Of a stretch of DNA of 64,000 nucleotides, positions 33,975-42,878 are shown in pieces. Each line of letters starts with the position of its first letter. The first letter of the stretch is position 1. The notes beneath the pieces are model-generated. The model did not search any database and was not told where the DNA came from. It was given only the letters and a program-made list of their open reading frames with translations. Origin of the DNA: Heliocidaris tuberculata (lineage: Eukaryota > Echinodermata > Echinoidea > Camarodonta > Echinometridae); the NCBI GenBank assembly GCA_025618425.1, contig CM046842.1, positions 26,320,552 to 26,384,551 of the forward strand, in the 5' to 3' direction. Position numbers and translations under genes: made by a program.

Positions 33975-35547
33975 TATAAATATAAATATATATAATATAT
34001 CGAGGTGGAGATGCATTATTTGCCTCCTTACACATGTAAATATATTCCGCAGTAGAAATGTAAGAATCCTAATTCAAGACGTCGCGTTTAAAGATCGTGA
34101 TCTTTGTGATGTTAATAGCCTAATCTCTCTTTCCTTTTCTACGGAAGGTGTACATTCACTGTGAAGTGATCACTTGCATCGAGGGAGACAGGACCTCGAG
34201 GTGTTCTCAGGGTTGTGTAAGGCGAGGGAAGCGCGCTCTAGGGACATTGCACGGCTCGAATTCTCAACCCCGCATTGTCTCTCAAATTCTTGGCCCTTTC
34301 TTAAAGGATGACGGCGACAAGGGTAAGTCTTTTCAGCAAAAGTAACAATCAGTTTGCTGGCACAAATAATTGTCAGTCATTACCCGTAAAAACAAAGCCT
34401 GAAGTATAAGACTGCATACTGGGCCCTGTTTCATAAAACCTGTCATCGATGACAAGTTGCAATAACTGTTATAAGCTACTGAAATCCTTCCATCTGATTG
34501 GCTGAGAGCAAATTTGTCGGTAAAAATCACTGACAAGACACTTGATGAAACGCCCTCTGGACTCCATAATACTGTAGCAGCTCCTGACACAACCAGTTAA
34601 AACAAAGGCTATAATCGTAGCCTCTACGGAAAACAGTGTTTAATCACTGATGGAGCTACCCTACTGAAAAAAGACCAATAAATAAATGAATAAATAACAA
34701 CAATCGGTTATGCGTTTTGCTTCGAAAATAAATGAAAAGCTATTCAAAACGGGGACATCGCAGTTAACCGGGCTGCGAAAACGAAGGTCCACGCGACCGA
34801 AACAACACTGTGCTTATAATGTACTTAAAAGCCCCGTGATCAAAATATTTTGAACTTGCAGACCTTAGGTCAACTGAAATGTTCTAACTATGCAAACCTG
34901 TTTTAAACAGTATCTGGAAATTATTTCAATGTTCTTGAGATGGGATTAAATAATTTTGTAAATTTATAAAAAGCAGGATAACTCGTCTTTTCGTCGTATG
35001 CAAATCCAGCCCCCCCCCCCCCCGTTTGTTTTTTCTAGAACAGAGCCTGATCGGTTAGTCGAGGACGGACATCTGACAAATTTTGAAAGTTTGAAGGCCT
35101 GTAGAAAATATGTATTTAATTGAACAGAGCTATTTTATGTTTCATTGTAAAGGGCATCACTGAAGGAGTTGAAATTTGATAAATAAATTTGTGTCATAGT
35201 CGCCTACTAAAATTATAGTCCATAAAATATTCAGTGTCACGGACGGACAAAATGCCTACTCTTAACTGATCAGGCTCAACATTAGATTAAATACTATTCC
35301 AGTGTCAAAGATATATATATTTGTTCTTTAAAAAAAAAAATCATTATCATAAATTATAGACCTTAGAGAAAAGAAAATCATTCTGTATTATCGTCAAGTA
35401 GGTGAAAATATCAAGGCTGGCCAGGAATCTACGTATTCTATCATGACTGCTTTGGGTGCCGCAACCCTCTGTATCTTCATAGGGATGATCGCCATGTACG
35501 CCGCAGTGAAAGCTCGAAGGAAGAAGCCCACTGGAGAACCGTACTAG
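17524..35547 (+). CDS. ZP gene B: fibrinogen/contactin-associated-like module plus ZP domain membrane protein (11 exons)
   Basis: Exons 17524-17605, 22295-22408, 23284-23441, 26394-26514, 27423-27626, 28764-28835, 29553-29731, 31144-31541, 33797-33896, 34148-34322 and 35402-35547 sum to 1749 nt: 582 codons plus TAG, with no frame break. The layout is: signal peptide (1 to about 24); a module (28-226) that opens like a fibrinogen-related domain (SCAELKERGLTSDGVYTIDP) and continues like the discontinuous region of contactin-associated proteins (DYGGL, DASDHC, WGGAPKDSGKCMCG, CNCNLNDRVW, ITLGPLVCWG); a basic linker; a ZP domain (about 251-500); a furin-type RGKR site (502-505); and a transmembrane helix (about 548-571) with a short basic tail. 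Probably a cell-surface or matrix protein; the ligand is unknown. One donor is GC (27627). Introns are swollen with transposons. Confidence 0.88.
18240..19560 (-). pseudogene. Degenerate L1/Tx1-like retrotransposon C-terminal region
   Basis: On the - strand, broken frames give FRFNFIWNGKDRIKKKI and then GGIDMPDFIMQINALKTVWL, the conserved region after the RT thumb in L1-type ORF2 proteins, followed by an AT-rich, frameshifted tail to about 18240. Heavily decayed. It lies in intron 1 of gene B. Confidence 0.72.
19562..19850. repeat. ATT-microsatellite-headed dispersed repeat with TATATAGCGC box
   Basis: (AAT)n is followed by TTATATAGCGCACTACCAG, CATTATTACCCCGG, TCCACTCCTCTGGGG and TGCCTTGCTCAAGGGCATAA. 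Related text with the same order of blocks (CATTATTACCCCGG, TAGATAAATGCCTTAGCAAAG) lies at 45510-45925. Probably a SINE or retrotransposon 3' tail family. Confidence 0.6.
20500..21230 (+). pseudogene. Non-LTR reverse transcriptase relic split by a MITE
   Basis: Before the MITE (20500-20768), broken frames read NYRP (20581-20600) followed by RFRPCHSTASELDALT, the early RT blocks. After it (21094-21230) the reading continues as LRALDE, a stop, then FIIGALFIDLRRAFGTVDS, the FLDLRKAFDTVDH block. The MITE at 20769-21093 sits between them. Decayed CR1/Jockey-like element. Confidence 0.72.
20769..21093. mobile_element. MITE with 25-bp TIRs and internal CACAGTGTG motif array
   Basis: The ends are CCCTGCCGGAAAGAACACAG and CTTTCCGGCAGGG (25 bp with one mismatch). 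The interior holds many CACAGTGTG/CACACTGTG words and a near-duplicate segment (about 20853-20915 and 21000-21062). No TSD was obvious. Confidence 0.82.
21643..21842. mobile_element. Foldback MITE, GGGTCCGAATTCACG type
   Basis: The inverted ends GTCCGAATTCACGAAAGAGG (left) and CCTCTTTCGTGAATTCGGGC (right) continue into GTTTATCT/AGATAAAC. About 200 bp, non-coding. It sits beside the truncated family 1 MITE. Confidence 0.8.
21887..22248. mobile_element. TTAA-type MITE family 1, left-truncated copy
   Basis: Near-identical to the right part of the element at 1616-2223, from ATGGATGTGATAATAAAGAA to the terminal GGACTTGGCCT, followed by TTAA at 22249-22252. The end lies only 46 bp before exon 2 of gene B. 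Confidence 0.85.
22295..22408 (+). CDS. ZP gene B exon 2: start of fibrinogen-like module
   Basis: Encodes SCAELKERGLTSDGVYTIDP then FNVSCDMNR, the opening of fibrinogen-related domains and of related collagen/contactin-associated modules (C-x-E/D..G...DG.Y.I.P....F.V.CDM). 114 nt, phase 1-1. Confidence 0.85.
22630..22770. repeat. T-rich TTTTGTTTTTG low-complexity tract
   Basis: Irregular TTTTG/TTTTTG repeats at about 22720-22765 in intron 2. Confidence 0.7.
23284..23441 (+). CDS. ZP gene B exon 3: contactin-associated-like module
   Basis: Contains TILQHTGGDRIFVNGFESPY and VDYGGLTTSQVAAVVDASDHC. The pattern DYGG...L.A..D.S.HC is characteristic of the fibrinogen-like region of contactin-associated (neurexin IV-type) proteins. 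158 nt, phase 1-0. Confidence 0.85.
23505..23830. repeat. G/C-run-rich intron segment
   Basis: Runs of C (23512-23519, 23801-23809) and G (23566-23581), with an A-rich stretch at 23637-23666. Probably decayed MITE sequence with GCCCCTAGTTACGCCA-like text. No coding. Confidence 0.5.
24837..25048 (-). repeat. tRNA-Thr-like SINE, inverted copy
   Basis: Reverse complement of the SINE at 3804-4013: tail GTTTGATGGTTTATTTTACC, then body, then B box (GGGTTTGAAACC on the - strand) and A box TAGCTCAGTGGTAGAGC near 25030. It lies in intron 3 of gene B. Confidence 0.85.
25159..25216 (+). rRNA. 18S rRNA 5'-end fragment (pseudogene)
   Basis: The segment matches the universal start of eukaryotic SSU rRNA: GGTTGATCCTGCCAGTA, then TCATATGCTTGTCTCAAAGA and TTAAGCCAT. 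There are about three differences (TACCGGG for TACCTGG, GTACTCA for GTAGTCA, CATCCATG for CATGCATG). The match stops near 25216, after under 60 nt of roughly 1.8 kb, so this is an isolated fragment in an intron. Confidence 0.85.
25480..26300. mobile_element. Possible larger inverted-repeat element in intron 3
   Basis: CCCAAAAGGGCCGGGGGGGG with GTGGAATCCATCC near 25530-25575 is answered near 26227-26298 by GGTGAATTCCACCCCCC and CCGGCCCTTTTAGGGGGG. The limits are approximate and no TSD was identified. Confidence 0.4.
25540..25580. repeat. G run / C run palindrome-like block
   Basis: About 11 G followed by TGGAATCCATCC and about 11 C: the core of a MITE-like inverted structure. A similar block with the opposite base order occurs at 26227-26298 (AATTCCACCCCCC and GGCCCTTTTAGGGGGGG). 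Confidence 0.6.
26394..26514 (+). CDS. ZP gene B exon 4: Trp/Cys-rich part of the module
   Basis: Encodes YECIYSMIRNFVAWYDRRG then WGGAPKDSGKCMCGVT. The W-x-GG-P....C.CG pattern matches contactin-associated proteins (Y-WGGSPPG..QCECG). 121 nt, phase 0-1. Confidence 0.85.
26757..26911. mobile_element. 155-bp hAT-type MITE with perfect 8-bp TSD
   Basis: Ends CAGTGGCGGATCTACATAGG and GGATCCGCCCCTG. The target duplication GTGCTATA is perfect (26749-26756 and 26912-26919). A sister copy at 54807-54965 has its own perfect TSD. Confidence 0.92.
27284..27422. repeat. 140-bp foldback repeat family 4, copy 1, abutting exon 5
   Basis: Begins GGGCCCAGTTTCATAACACT and ends CTTGATGAAACGCCCCCAG. The core TGAAATCCTTGCATCTGATT is shared with 33053-33193, 34421-34556 and 51923-52058. 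Its last two bases are the splice acceptor AG of gene B exon 5. Confidence 0.85.
27423..27626 (+). CDS. ZP gene B exon 5: end of the contactin-associated-like module
   Basis: Encodes CNCNLNDRVWREDSGNITDK, DLPVTAVRAGDTG and AYITLGPLVCWG, closely following the C-terminal part of the module in contactin-associated proteins (F-CNCD....W..D.G....K..LPV......D......A...IGPL.C.G). 204 nt, phase 1-1. The donor is a non-canonical GC: TCAG|GCAAGT. Confidence 0.85.
28120..28143. repeat. G run in intron 5
   Basis: About 14 G at 28130-28143 after AAATGAAA. CA-rich microsatellites lie near 27890-27935 and 28240-28275. Confidence 0.7.
28764..28835 (+). CDS. ZP gene B exon 6: basic linker
   Basis: Encodes KPAAKVKSVIPVARVTKRSI then TSE between AG and GTAAGT, phase 1-1, 72 nt. 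It sits where gene A has its small linker exons. Confidence 0.78.
28869..28950. repeat. 16-bp tandem repeat (TAAGTCGAACTTTCCC)n
   Basis: About four to five copies with one G-to-C variant. Degenerate related words continue to about 29050 (TCGAATTTTGCATAAGTC and the inverse ATTCGACTTATGCAAAG), giving a loose foldback. Confidence 0.85.
29553..29731 (+). CDS. ZP gene B exon 7: start of ZP-N
   Basis: Begins DVTVTCNSTSMTVYIRKG and contains the CVGISHD block. It matches gene A exon 4 in length (179 nt), phase (1-0) and most residues. Confidence 0.92.
30599..30966. mobile_element. MITE built of GAGTGAA/TTCACTC words
   Basis: The ends TACTCTCTCAATGTAAAAGA and TTTACATGTAGAGAGTA are imperfect inverted repeats. 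About a dozen GAGTGAA or TTCACTC words fill the interior in both orientations. The open frame across it is probably not a gene. Confidence 0.7.
31144..31541 (+). CDS. ZP gene B exon 8: ZP-N end, linker and ZP-C start
   Basis: 398 nt, phase 0-2. Contains DVQCELPRRQVLSRWYSP, GYGAFTVEFERYTD and HCWSTPSANPS. Homologous to gene A exon 5. Confidence 0.92.
32160..32520. repeat. A-rich CAA tract and (TA)n microsatellite
   Basis: AAACAACAACAACAAC at about 32211-32228 and (TA)n over about 45 nt at 32466-32511. The open frames here are low-complexity. Confidence 0.8.
32940..33725 (-). pseudogene. CR1-like retrotransposon 3' portion, frameshifted
   Basis: On the - strand two overlapping frames (33725-33426 and 33451-33176) read the C-terminal RT region: FFSSKLNYCNVLLFGLSD, RLVTNYIQD, then LVYKALNDQAPNYLSGLL and APKLWNQLSLL, ending FLKTHLGG. 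A frameshift lies near 33440. The 3' tail with a TATATAGCGC-like box lies near 32955. A family 4 repeat (33053-33193) sits inside the tail. Confidence 0.82.
33053..33193. repeat. 140-bp foldback repeat family 4, copy 2
   Basis: GCGTTTCATGAAAGGAAGTT at the left and CCTTTCATGAAACGCCCCCC at the right form inverted ends, with the shared TGAAATCCTTGCATCTGATT core. Confidence 0.8.
33797..33896 (+). CDS. ZP gene B exon 9: ZP-C
   Basis: 100 nt, phase 2-0: CITDDTLQRYTNFGPRFKPF then YKFIGDYSQ. Same length and phase as gene A exon 6. The intron here lacks the hAT/retrotransposon insertion present in gene A. Confidence 0.92.
33925..33998. repeat. (TA)n microsatellite in intron 9
   Basis: ATATAT over about 45 nt followed by AAATATAAAT variants. 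Confidence 0.9.
34148..34322 (+). CDS. ZP gene B exon 10: ZP-C end and furin site
   Basis: VYIHCEVITC, then Cys pairs, then RRGKRA, a dibasic furin-type site (R-G-K-R), and the conserved NSQPRIVSQILGPF block. 175 nt, phase 0-1. Confidence 0.9.
34421..34556. repeat. 140-bp foldback repeat family 4, copy 3
   Basis: GGGCCCTGTTTCATAAAACC at the left and CTTGATGAAACGCCC at the right, with the same core as the other three copies. Confidence 0.85.
35402..35547 (+). CDS. ZP gene B exon 11: transmembrane segment and stop
   Basis: Encodes YSIMTALGAATLCIFIGMIA then MYAAVKARRKKPTGEPY and TAG. The tail after the helix is longer and more basic than in gene A. Confidence 0.9.
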
Positions 35548-35623
35548 ATGGTGGAAGATATTTCAGTGGTAAATGGATAACTCTTCAGACTGACATAATG
35601 TATTAATATGAACGAATATAGAA

Positions 35624-35629
35624 AATAAA
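35624..35629 (+). terminator. Candidate polyadenylation signal of ZP gene B
   Basis: AATAAA 77 nt after the stop codon. A second AATAAA lies at about 35668. Confidence 0.55.
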
Positions 35630-35975
35630 ATATTTTTTTTTAATGCTAGCCATCGCTTTTGAAAAGAATAAAGTCGAGTTGCAAATTAGGTATAATCGCA
35701 TAGTTTAGTGGTCCATTAATTAACAGAAATTAAGAACTTACTGGGGTGAAATATGCCTTTGCAAACCGAATACCACAGTAGAGCTTATTTCTCGCACTTT
35801 CTAGAAAATGATAATATTAATCAAATTAACAGAAATTGAAAAATAAACAAGAAAAACGTTTACTCTTTCAAATGTTAATGAACAGATATAGAAAAATTCC
35901 ATTATCAGGTAAGAATTCACACTAACAGTTAATTTTTCTTTACCTTTGTCTTTAGGCCTGTAGCTACACTGTAAA

Positions 35976-36427
35976 AAATAACTGTAAAACTACAGGTTTT
36001 TTTGGCCCTTGAAATTACACGTTATTGCCGCTATTTCAATTTTACAGTCTTTTTCCTGTAAAACAACAGCAAGTTTGTTGGTTTACTGGAAATCAGCATC
36101 GCCCGACATAAAACACTGTTAAAAAGCCATTTTCTCATATTTTAACAAGTTACCCTGATAAATCACAAATCTCCATGGTGCCGTTTTAATTTACATAGAT
36201 TTTCCAGTTAAAAATTAAAGTTTCTACTATTTAACAAAAATATGACTGTATGCTAACGGTTTCCTTGTTTTTACTACCAAAGTCTGTGAGAAAAACACAA
36301 TCGCCCTTATACAGAATTCCGGTTTAACTTAAACCGCGGTCTATATGTACTGTGGAAAAAACGGGCATTCCCGGCATCCTGACTGTCAGGAAATTTCGCT
36401 TGAAAAAAACGGATTTTTTTACAGTGT
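35976..36427. mobile_element. MITE with ACACTGTAAAAAA ends
   Basis: ACACTGTAAAAAA at the left and TTTTTTTACAGTGT at the right. Internal ACTGTAAAAC and TTTTACAGT words. About 450 bp, non-coding. Confidence 0.7.
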
Positions 36428-36913
36428 ATATTTTGTTTTTATCTTATATCTTGCTTTTTTCGGTTTTGACTACGCGGACGCTCTGCCAACATTGGCATCC
36501 ATACTTAGTCGATGAATATGCATGTTCAATTATTCATACTAATAAGAAAAACCTCAGAAATGAAACTACTAATATAACTTAAATTTGCCATTTACTATTC
36601 CTTGTAAAGCACTTTTAGACATTTTTTTTGCGTTCCAATATGTACACATTTCATCCCTTTACATTTTAAACCCTATAAGATACATACAACAAAAACGTGT
36701 CTACACTGGTTTTTGGTTTGAAGTATGTTCATAGTATGTAGAGATATAATACAAATATTGATTGCTTTGAGGGGCACGGTAAAAAATATTGCCTTAGGTG
36801 ATCTAGCAACTATGCTGTGCCAAGAAACGAAATGGAGGGCATAGCGCAGTCTCGAGATCACCGAAGAGCTTAGTTTTAACCGTGACCCGAGAAATAAGCA
36901 GTCAATGTTTGTT

Positions 36914-37138
36914 TTATATACCGCATTTGGATTCTCAAATAGGGATATTTCGACAAATATGCCTGTCAAAATGTATTGGTTTGTAGGTCTCACTGCGCGT
37001 ATCATGAACAATAGTCCTTGCCATAGGTCCTTGCATGATACGCGCAAGTAGAGCTTTGCCCTGTCAATATTTTTTCGCGAATAACATGCCTGCAATTTTG
37101 ACCAATCAGAGGCCTGGAATCTTTATATGCGGTATATG
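36914..37138. mobile_element. Foldback MITE with TATATACCGCAT ends
   Basis: TATATACCGCATTTGGATTC is answered by GGAATCTTTATATGCGGTAT. An internal arm pair, GCGCGTATCATGAACAATAG and CTTGCATGATACGCGC, lies around 36997-37047. Confidence 0.7.
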
Positions 37139-37139
37139 A

Positions 37140-38090
37140 AGTTAATTACGTTTTTCTTAGATTTACAATTTAACATTGTGATTCTTTATCCGATTCGCCT
37201 AAACTCCATCAGAAGTGTCAAACCGGCTAAGTTCAGATCCATATCCAATTTTTTTTTTTTTAGTTTTAGATAATAAAAGTAGATTTTTTTTTTCTCCATG
37301 TTTTTCCGAAATATGAAGGTAAATATAACTAAGTCTAGGTTAGTCTTTATTTCTATCATCTGGCCAATGTTTTAAATATTTTAACAGAACACTCATTAAC
37401 TATGTTTCATTATCTCTTTTACTGAATGATGGTTCTTTTCTAAGCTCAAAGACAGTAGGAAGCGCACCTTACTTTAATCAAATGCTTAACGATAACTTTG
37501 TATATATCATGCTTTATTTAGTTTTAGTTGAAGATCAAATCAAATAATTTTTATGTAATATTTTTATTCCTATTATATCCGAGAGAAACGTCCTGTACTA
37601 CATGTATTTCAAGTTGAAACCATATACTTGTAGTAGCATTAAAATTACTCCTGTTATATAACATAATAAAGAACCATTTTTTATATCCTACTTGGTTCTA
37701 TATTTTGTTACGATTTATTCCTTGGTGTATGGGTATGTGTGTGCGTGTGTGTGATGGATGCGTGTGTCCATGTAGAAAATGGAATAAAATTTGGTGAATA
37801 TGTCTTCATAATGTTGCTCTATTATCGATGCATACATGAGCTAGATGTCTTGAGGTACCATGAAATTTTATTTGTTGAATATGTCCTCATGTTGTTGCTC
37901 TTTTATCAATGTTCCCATGAGTCTGGTCTGAGAGTAAATACCTGAAAGGGTCCTCAAATAAGCCAGTTTCAAATAAGCCAGTTGGTAATTAGTGAATGGT
38001 ACAAATGACCCTGAAATGACCCCAATTTGTACGCGCACGCGCATTTGTTTTGATGGACTCGCTTCAGAAAATCAAGGACAGGTAAATATA
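37140..38090. other. Intergenic, no gene seen
   Basis: AT-rich sequence. A local near-duplication of GAATATGTCTTCATAATGTT/GAATATGTCCTCATGTTGTT occurs at about 37796-37905. No domain, splice-supported exon or RNA gene recognised. Confidence 0.45.
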
Positions 38091-38097
38091 ACTTTAA

Positions 38098-38444
38098 AGC
38101 CCACCGCACACTATACGATCGACTGCCATCCGATTTTGGAAATTAATCGCAATAGCATAGAAAATGGGCACTTTAACAAATAATATATACCTGATTCAGG
38201 TTTTTACAATAATATGAATACTAAACATATGATTTTGGTGCGCTGTCCTCCTCATAACAGGAATAATAGCCAAATCATGCAGTTTCAAATCGTAGACAAT
38301 TGTAGGACGTACTGCTCTGACGTCACTACGGCTCGGAGCCGATTTGGCCTTTTCTCCGACCAGAAAGCTCGAAATAGGCCGTCATTACATTACATTTTCT
38401 TCCGAAATCGGATCGCAGACCGATCGTATAGTGTGCGGTGGGCT
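38098..38444. mobile_element. TTAA-type MITE family 2, uninterrupted copy
   Basis: Starts AGCCCACCGCACACTATACG after TTAA and ends with its inverse, CGTATAGTGTGCGGTGGGCT. At 38173-38176 it contains the unoccupied TTAA at which the copy at 1544-2506 received the family 1 element. Confidence 0.88.
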
Positions 38445-39800
38445 TTACAATGAGAGACGTCATCGTTCAGTGCGAATCAGTGTGTACAGAAGGCGTGAGG
38501 GAAAATCCTGGAAATTCGACCTGTTGTTATTATATTTTCATGGTATATGGGCTTTAACAAAAGGAATATAACATTATGTTTTATAGTGAGTGAAAATTAC
38601 AGGATCCAAAAAACTAAGTTCGGAAAAGAACAGAAAGAAAACGATTCTCAGTTTCATATTTGAATGTTGTTTTTAGCGGACGTTTGTCATAATACTTTTT
38701 AAAAAAATCTTTAAACGTTTTATTGGTCAGAAAACACACAATATACAGAATATGCATTTCATATGTTTTGCAGAAAATAAACAATCATACACATTTACAT
38801 TTTAACATAAAAAAGTGTCATTCCTGTGCATACCCCCGGCCGCACCGACGAGACCACTATCAGACCGACAATCAACCGAAAGAGAGCGAGAGAGAAAGAG
38901 ATACTATTGACAAGTAGGAGAGCAAAAAAGTAGCTAAGTTAGTATTCATTTAGATTAATGAATGAAGTTAGGAAACATGAAAATGTATTTGAAACAACAA
39001 AATGTATTTAGCATTGGGATGTCATATGCATAAGCGGCTTCCATCGTTTGTATTAAGATTAGTACGTGCACTCACATGCATGCTGCTCTGCAATTGGTCG
39101 TATAATAATCTTCAATTCAATTCAGATACTTTTATTATCCATTAATGTTAGATTGAAATTTATATCGTTTACATGCATGACGCATACAAATACAAAGATA
39201 ATGGATGAAGTGATAATACAATTCCCCAAAATATTTTAAAGAAAATGCAATCTTCACATGTTTTGCAAATGAAGTTGAAATAAGATAGCACGTTAGGGAA
39301 AGAAACTGACTTTTGTTAGCTAAATTTCCTTCAATTTCTAATGAAAATTGCATAAATTTGGAATCGTTATAAGTTCTTACTGGAATTCGAATTACATAAT
39401 CAAATAATTTTTCTTCTAATATTGTCTCCTTTTTACATACAATACCGCCGTGCATTACCTAAGCTGAGCATGCACGGACGCGTGCTGAATGAGGCCTAAA
39501 ATATTTGCAGAGAATTACTTAAAATCTGGTTCAGTACAAAAGGGTTTTTAATTTCTTGTTTGGTTTTGAACATCAAAAGTAGAAGACATAATATCATTCA
39601 CAAATCTTGATAAAATTGAAAAAGTTGACATATTAAGTCAAGAAAAAAAAAATCAAAAAAATCAGCATCCCCAAATGTTTCACACAGTCTGCACTTGAAG
39701 GTGTATTTATCATGCCAACCGCATTTTTTTCTCTCAAGCAAGTAAACAGCAACAATAACAGCAACATGGTGTGGCACACGTTTTACAATTGAAGACCTGA

Positions 39801-40462
39801 ATATAAAAACGGCCCAAGTCCAATTTTTGGCCAAATTGAGTTAAACCTGGGAAAATATTTCTTATACAAGGGCCCATCTTGTGTATAAATGGTAAACCTG
39901 AATTCCCCCCGGAAGTGCCTAAAATGAATGAATGAAGGTAGTATGAATGTAAGAATGGCCCAAGTCCATTGGACTTGGGCCATTCTTACATTCATATGAT
40001 AGCGCCCTTTGCATTACACATATATGGGGCATTCATTTATCACACGCACACACACAAACACACACACGCTATCCCATAAATTAACATGCCAAGTGATGAA
40101 GGACATTGTGCTGCAGTATACAACCACAGATTTGTAAGCCATACTGGTGGTTAAAAGCTGAAAAAAATATTATTTATTCTTTCTAGTAGACTTATTACTA
40201 CAGTAGCATACTGTGTATATGATTCAAAGAATGGCCCAAGTCCATATGATTCAAAGAACGGCCCAAGTCCATCAAACAAAATGACCCCCCTTCAAGTAAC
40301 GTGAATGTTATTTATGATAAGAATGTATATTTAAACTTGCATTTCAGATGTTGCCTTACCATCATAGTCAAATATAATATTATTGGACAAATAAAAAAAA
40401 ATATTAAGTTTTTTTTCAGTTTACTCGGAATGACCTGCCATGGACTTGGGCCGTTTTTATAT
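39801..40462. mobile_element. MITE with ATATAAAAACGGCCCAAGTC ends
   Basis: The 22-bp end at 39801-39822 is the perfect reverse complement of 40441-40462. The interior holds a 53-nt perfect palindrome (39943-39995) and two further GGCCCAAGTCCA words at about 40233 and 40261. Non-coding. Confidence 0.85.
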
Positions 40463-40679
40463 AAATACATGCACGAGAATTGTTGACTCAGTTCATCGAG
40501 AATTCCAAGTTCAATAAACAGACTGGAAGAACACTGTTAATCAACAGATTTTGCGGTTTCCTGAGCATTGATAAAATTCCTCAAAACATGCATGCTATTT
40601 ACACTGCTAAATGTGAGAGTGCGTTGACATGAACGTGACGTAAAATCGAGTGCTGGACGACAACGGGTGGATATGGGGG

Positions 40680-40810
40680 AGCCGGATGGGTTGGGGCGGG
40701 TCACTGGGAACTGGACCCCATAATTCTTTTTTTTTTTTTTGAGGGGGGGGGGAGGAGGAATTGGACCCCCTTTCCTTTTATGTTCGATACCCCCCCCCCC
40801 CCTTCGGATC
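40680..40810. repeat. G/T/C homopolymer-rich MITE fragment
   Basis: Text like GGAACTGGACCCCATAATTC with T, G and C runs. It resembles the interior of the CAGTGG-type MITEs at 12180 and 15238. Confidence 0.5.
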
Positions 40811-40814
40811 TCCT

Positions 40815-42800
40815 GATCTAAACCAAATTGTGGTGATAATACACCATTAACACAAATTTTCGTAAAATCTGGTCCAACGGCGAAAATACATTAAAATTTA
40901 ACTGTCATGTTACCTTAATGGATTAAGAAATAGCACCCTCGAGACTATATTACCGCTTCATATGACTGCATAACGATTAAATGAAGTGAAATGAAAATGA
41001 TAATAATAAAAATAAGTTATAAAGGTTTCGCATTCTCTAATATACAATGATCTGCTGCATTATGCATCTATATTATTAAAACTGACTCGTACTTATCACA
41101 AACTTTTTATTTGCTCAGTACATGTTTCCTTACCACTAAATTCTCGTCGTCAATGTTAAATAGAACAACAAAAATTCAAGGTTGCTTCTTTGAGGTGGTA
41201 AATGACATCATCGTGCTTTTGATCATAGGTAGGTCCTATATGGGCGTATGAAATTAATTATACACCGGGAAGGTACGTCATAATGACGTTTGCTTGAGTA
41301 CACATATTGCTGTTAAGTCTCCTATAGGGTAGGAACTTAGAGGTGCTTTCAAGCAGTGACTTCAGAGATACTTACCACATTATGGTCTTGATAGGATCAC
41401 ATCATTGACCTAAATGTGTTTCTGATTGGACCTTGAGTCGCTTTTCCGTTAAGACAATAGAATGAAATCACCCCTCGTTGAATGAAGTATAGTTTTACAT
41501 TTGTTTGGAGTCATCAGTTTCATATGCACCAGGAAACAACGGGTTACCTTTTTTCTCCAGCAGCGCAATTAATAATTGTAGAATAATATTCTTTCTGTAG
41601 GAGTAATAACAGAAGTAATAGGCAAATGGGGCTACTGGCTAAACCTGAGGAACGTCGTTGGAAATGAATTAATGTAAGAACATACAGGAGGACATAGGAC
41701 TTTTTACACGTAACTTCGTGTGATTTTAATCACAGTCATCGCCTTTGTACAAGGAAACTCTTCGTCAGTTCCTTCTCCAGCACTGCTATTCATCACGGTG
41801 CACCCGTATATATGCTTTATCAGAGAGAAATGCTCCAATTCAACTTTGGATATGAAATAAATAATTTTCCATTGGAACAGACAGAAGTACGAGAATACAC
41901 CAGGCGGTGGCCTGTACTTATAGCGAAGAAGAATAAGAAGAAGGAAGTGGAACTTTTCCGACCTTTTGATTTCAGATAAAAACAGGTGTACACAATTTCA
42001 AGGTAGGTATAGAGTCATATCTTCCTTCTAATTTGCAGTATTAGATTACAGGCCATCACTAGGTCGATTACAGAAATCAAATGATGCGTAGCAACATTGT
42101 CGCAGCTGACAGGGCCATGTAATGCACGACTGTGTTATACTCTGGGCTAATCGAGCCTGAGAACGCGATCAGCCTATACGCCAGACTACAAACAATGTTA
42201 CTACTTTTCATTCTGTCATCAGTTTTTAAAATATACAATATCACTCCCAAATGACGCGTGGAAGACATCACCAGTCACTGACACTGTCCAACGTTAGATG
42301 TTTGTTTGTTTGTTTATTTTTATTTCCATAACAACATTAAAAGTTAAAATATACATGGTAATCAGAATATGTATGGCGGATAGCCCATTTCAGTTGCACT
42401 TACATAGTGCCACTGTTCTTCCATGGGGTCCTTTAGATTTCAGACTCAAAACTAGGGTTTAAAATATTAGTTGAAGGTCATTAAAAGGTAGGTAACAAGA
42501 TATTAATAACCTGAATGACACGTTTTGGTAAAACACCCAATTAAAAGCGCGAGTGTACACACACACACACACACACGCACACACGCGCGCGCACCTACAT
42601 GATGTAATGTTTACTTTTCCTGTTCAAGGATTTTCGCTGTATTACTACGTATAAAGCCACTCATCCCTATTCCAAAGCAAATTGTTAACTCAGATTGTGT
42701 AAACACACATTTATTGAACCTGAATAAAACAAACTGGTTAGACAATGAACAACATTGCTGAGTGGGCGAAGAAAAATCCAATGTACCTTTAAAAAAAAAG
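40815..42800. other. Intergenic, no gene seen
   Basis: No coding exon or RNA gene recognised. A (CA)n/(CG) microsatellite lies at about 42559-42592, and a short TTTG repeat at about 42299-42315. Confidence 0.45.
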
Positions 42801-42835
42801 AAATTTGTTATTTATTTTGCCTTTTACATGTATTA

Positions 42836-42878
<43 letters not shown>

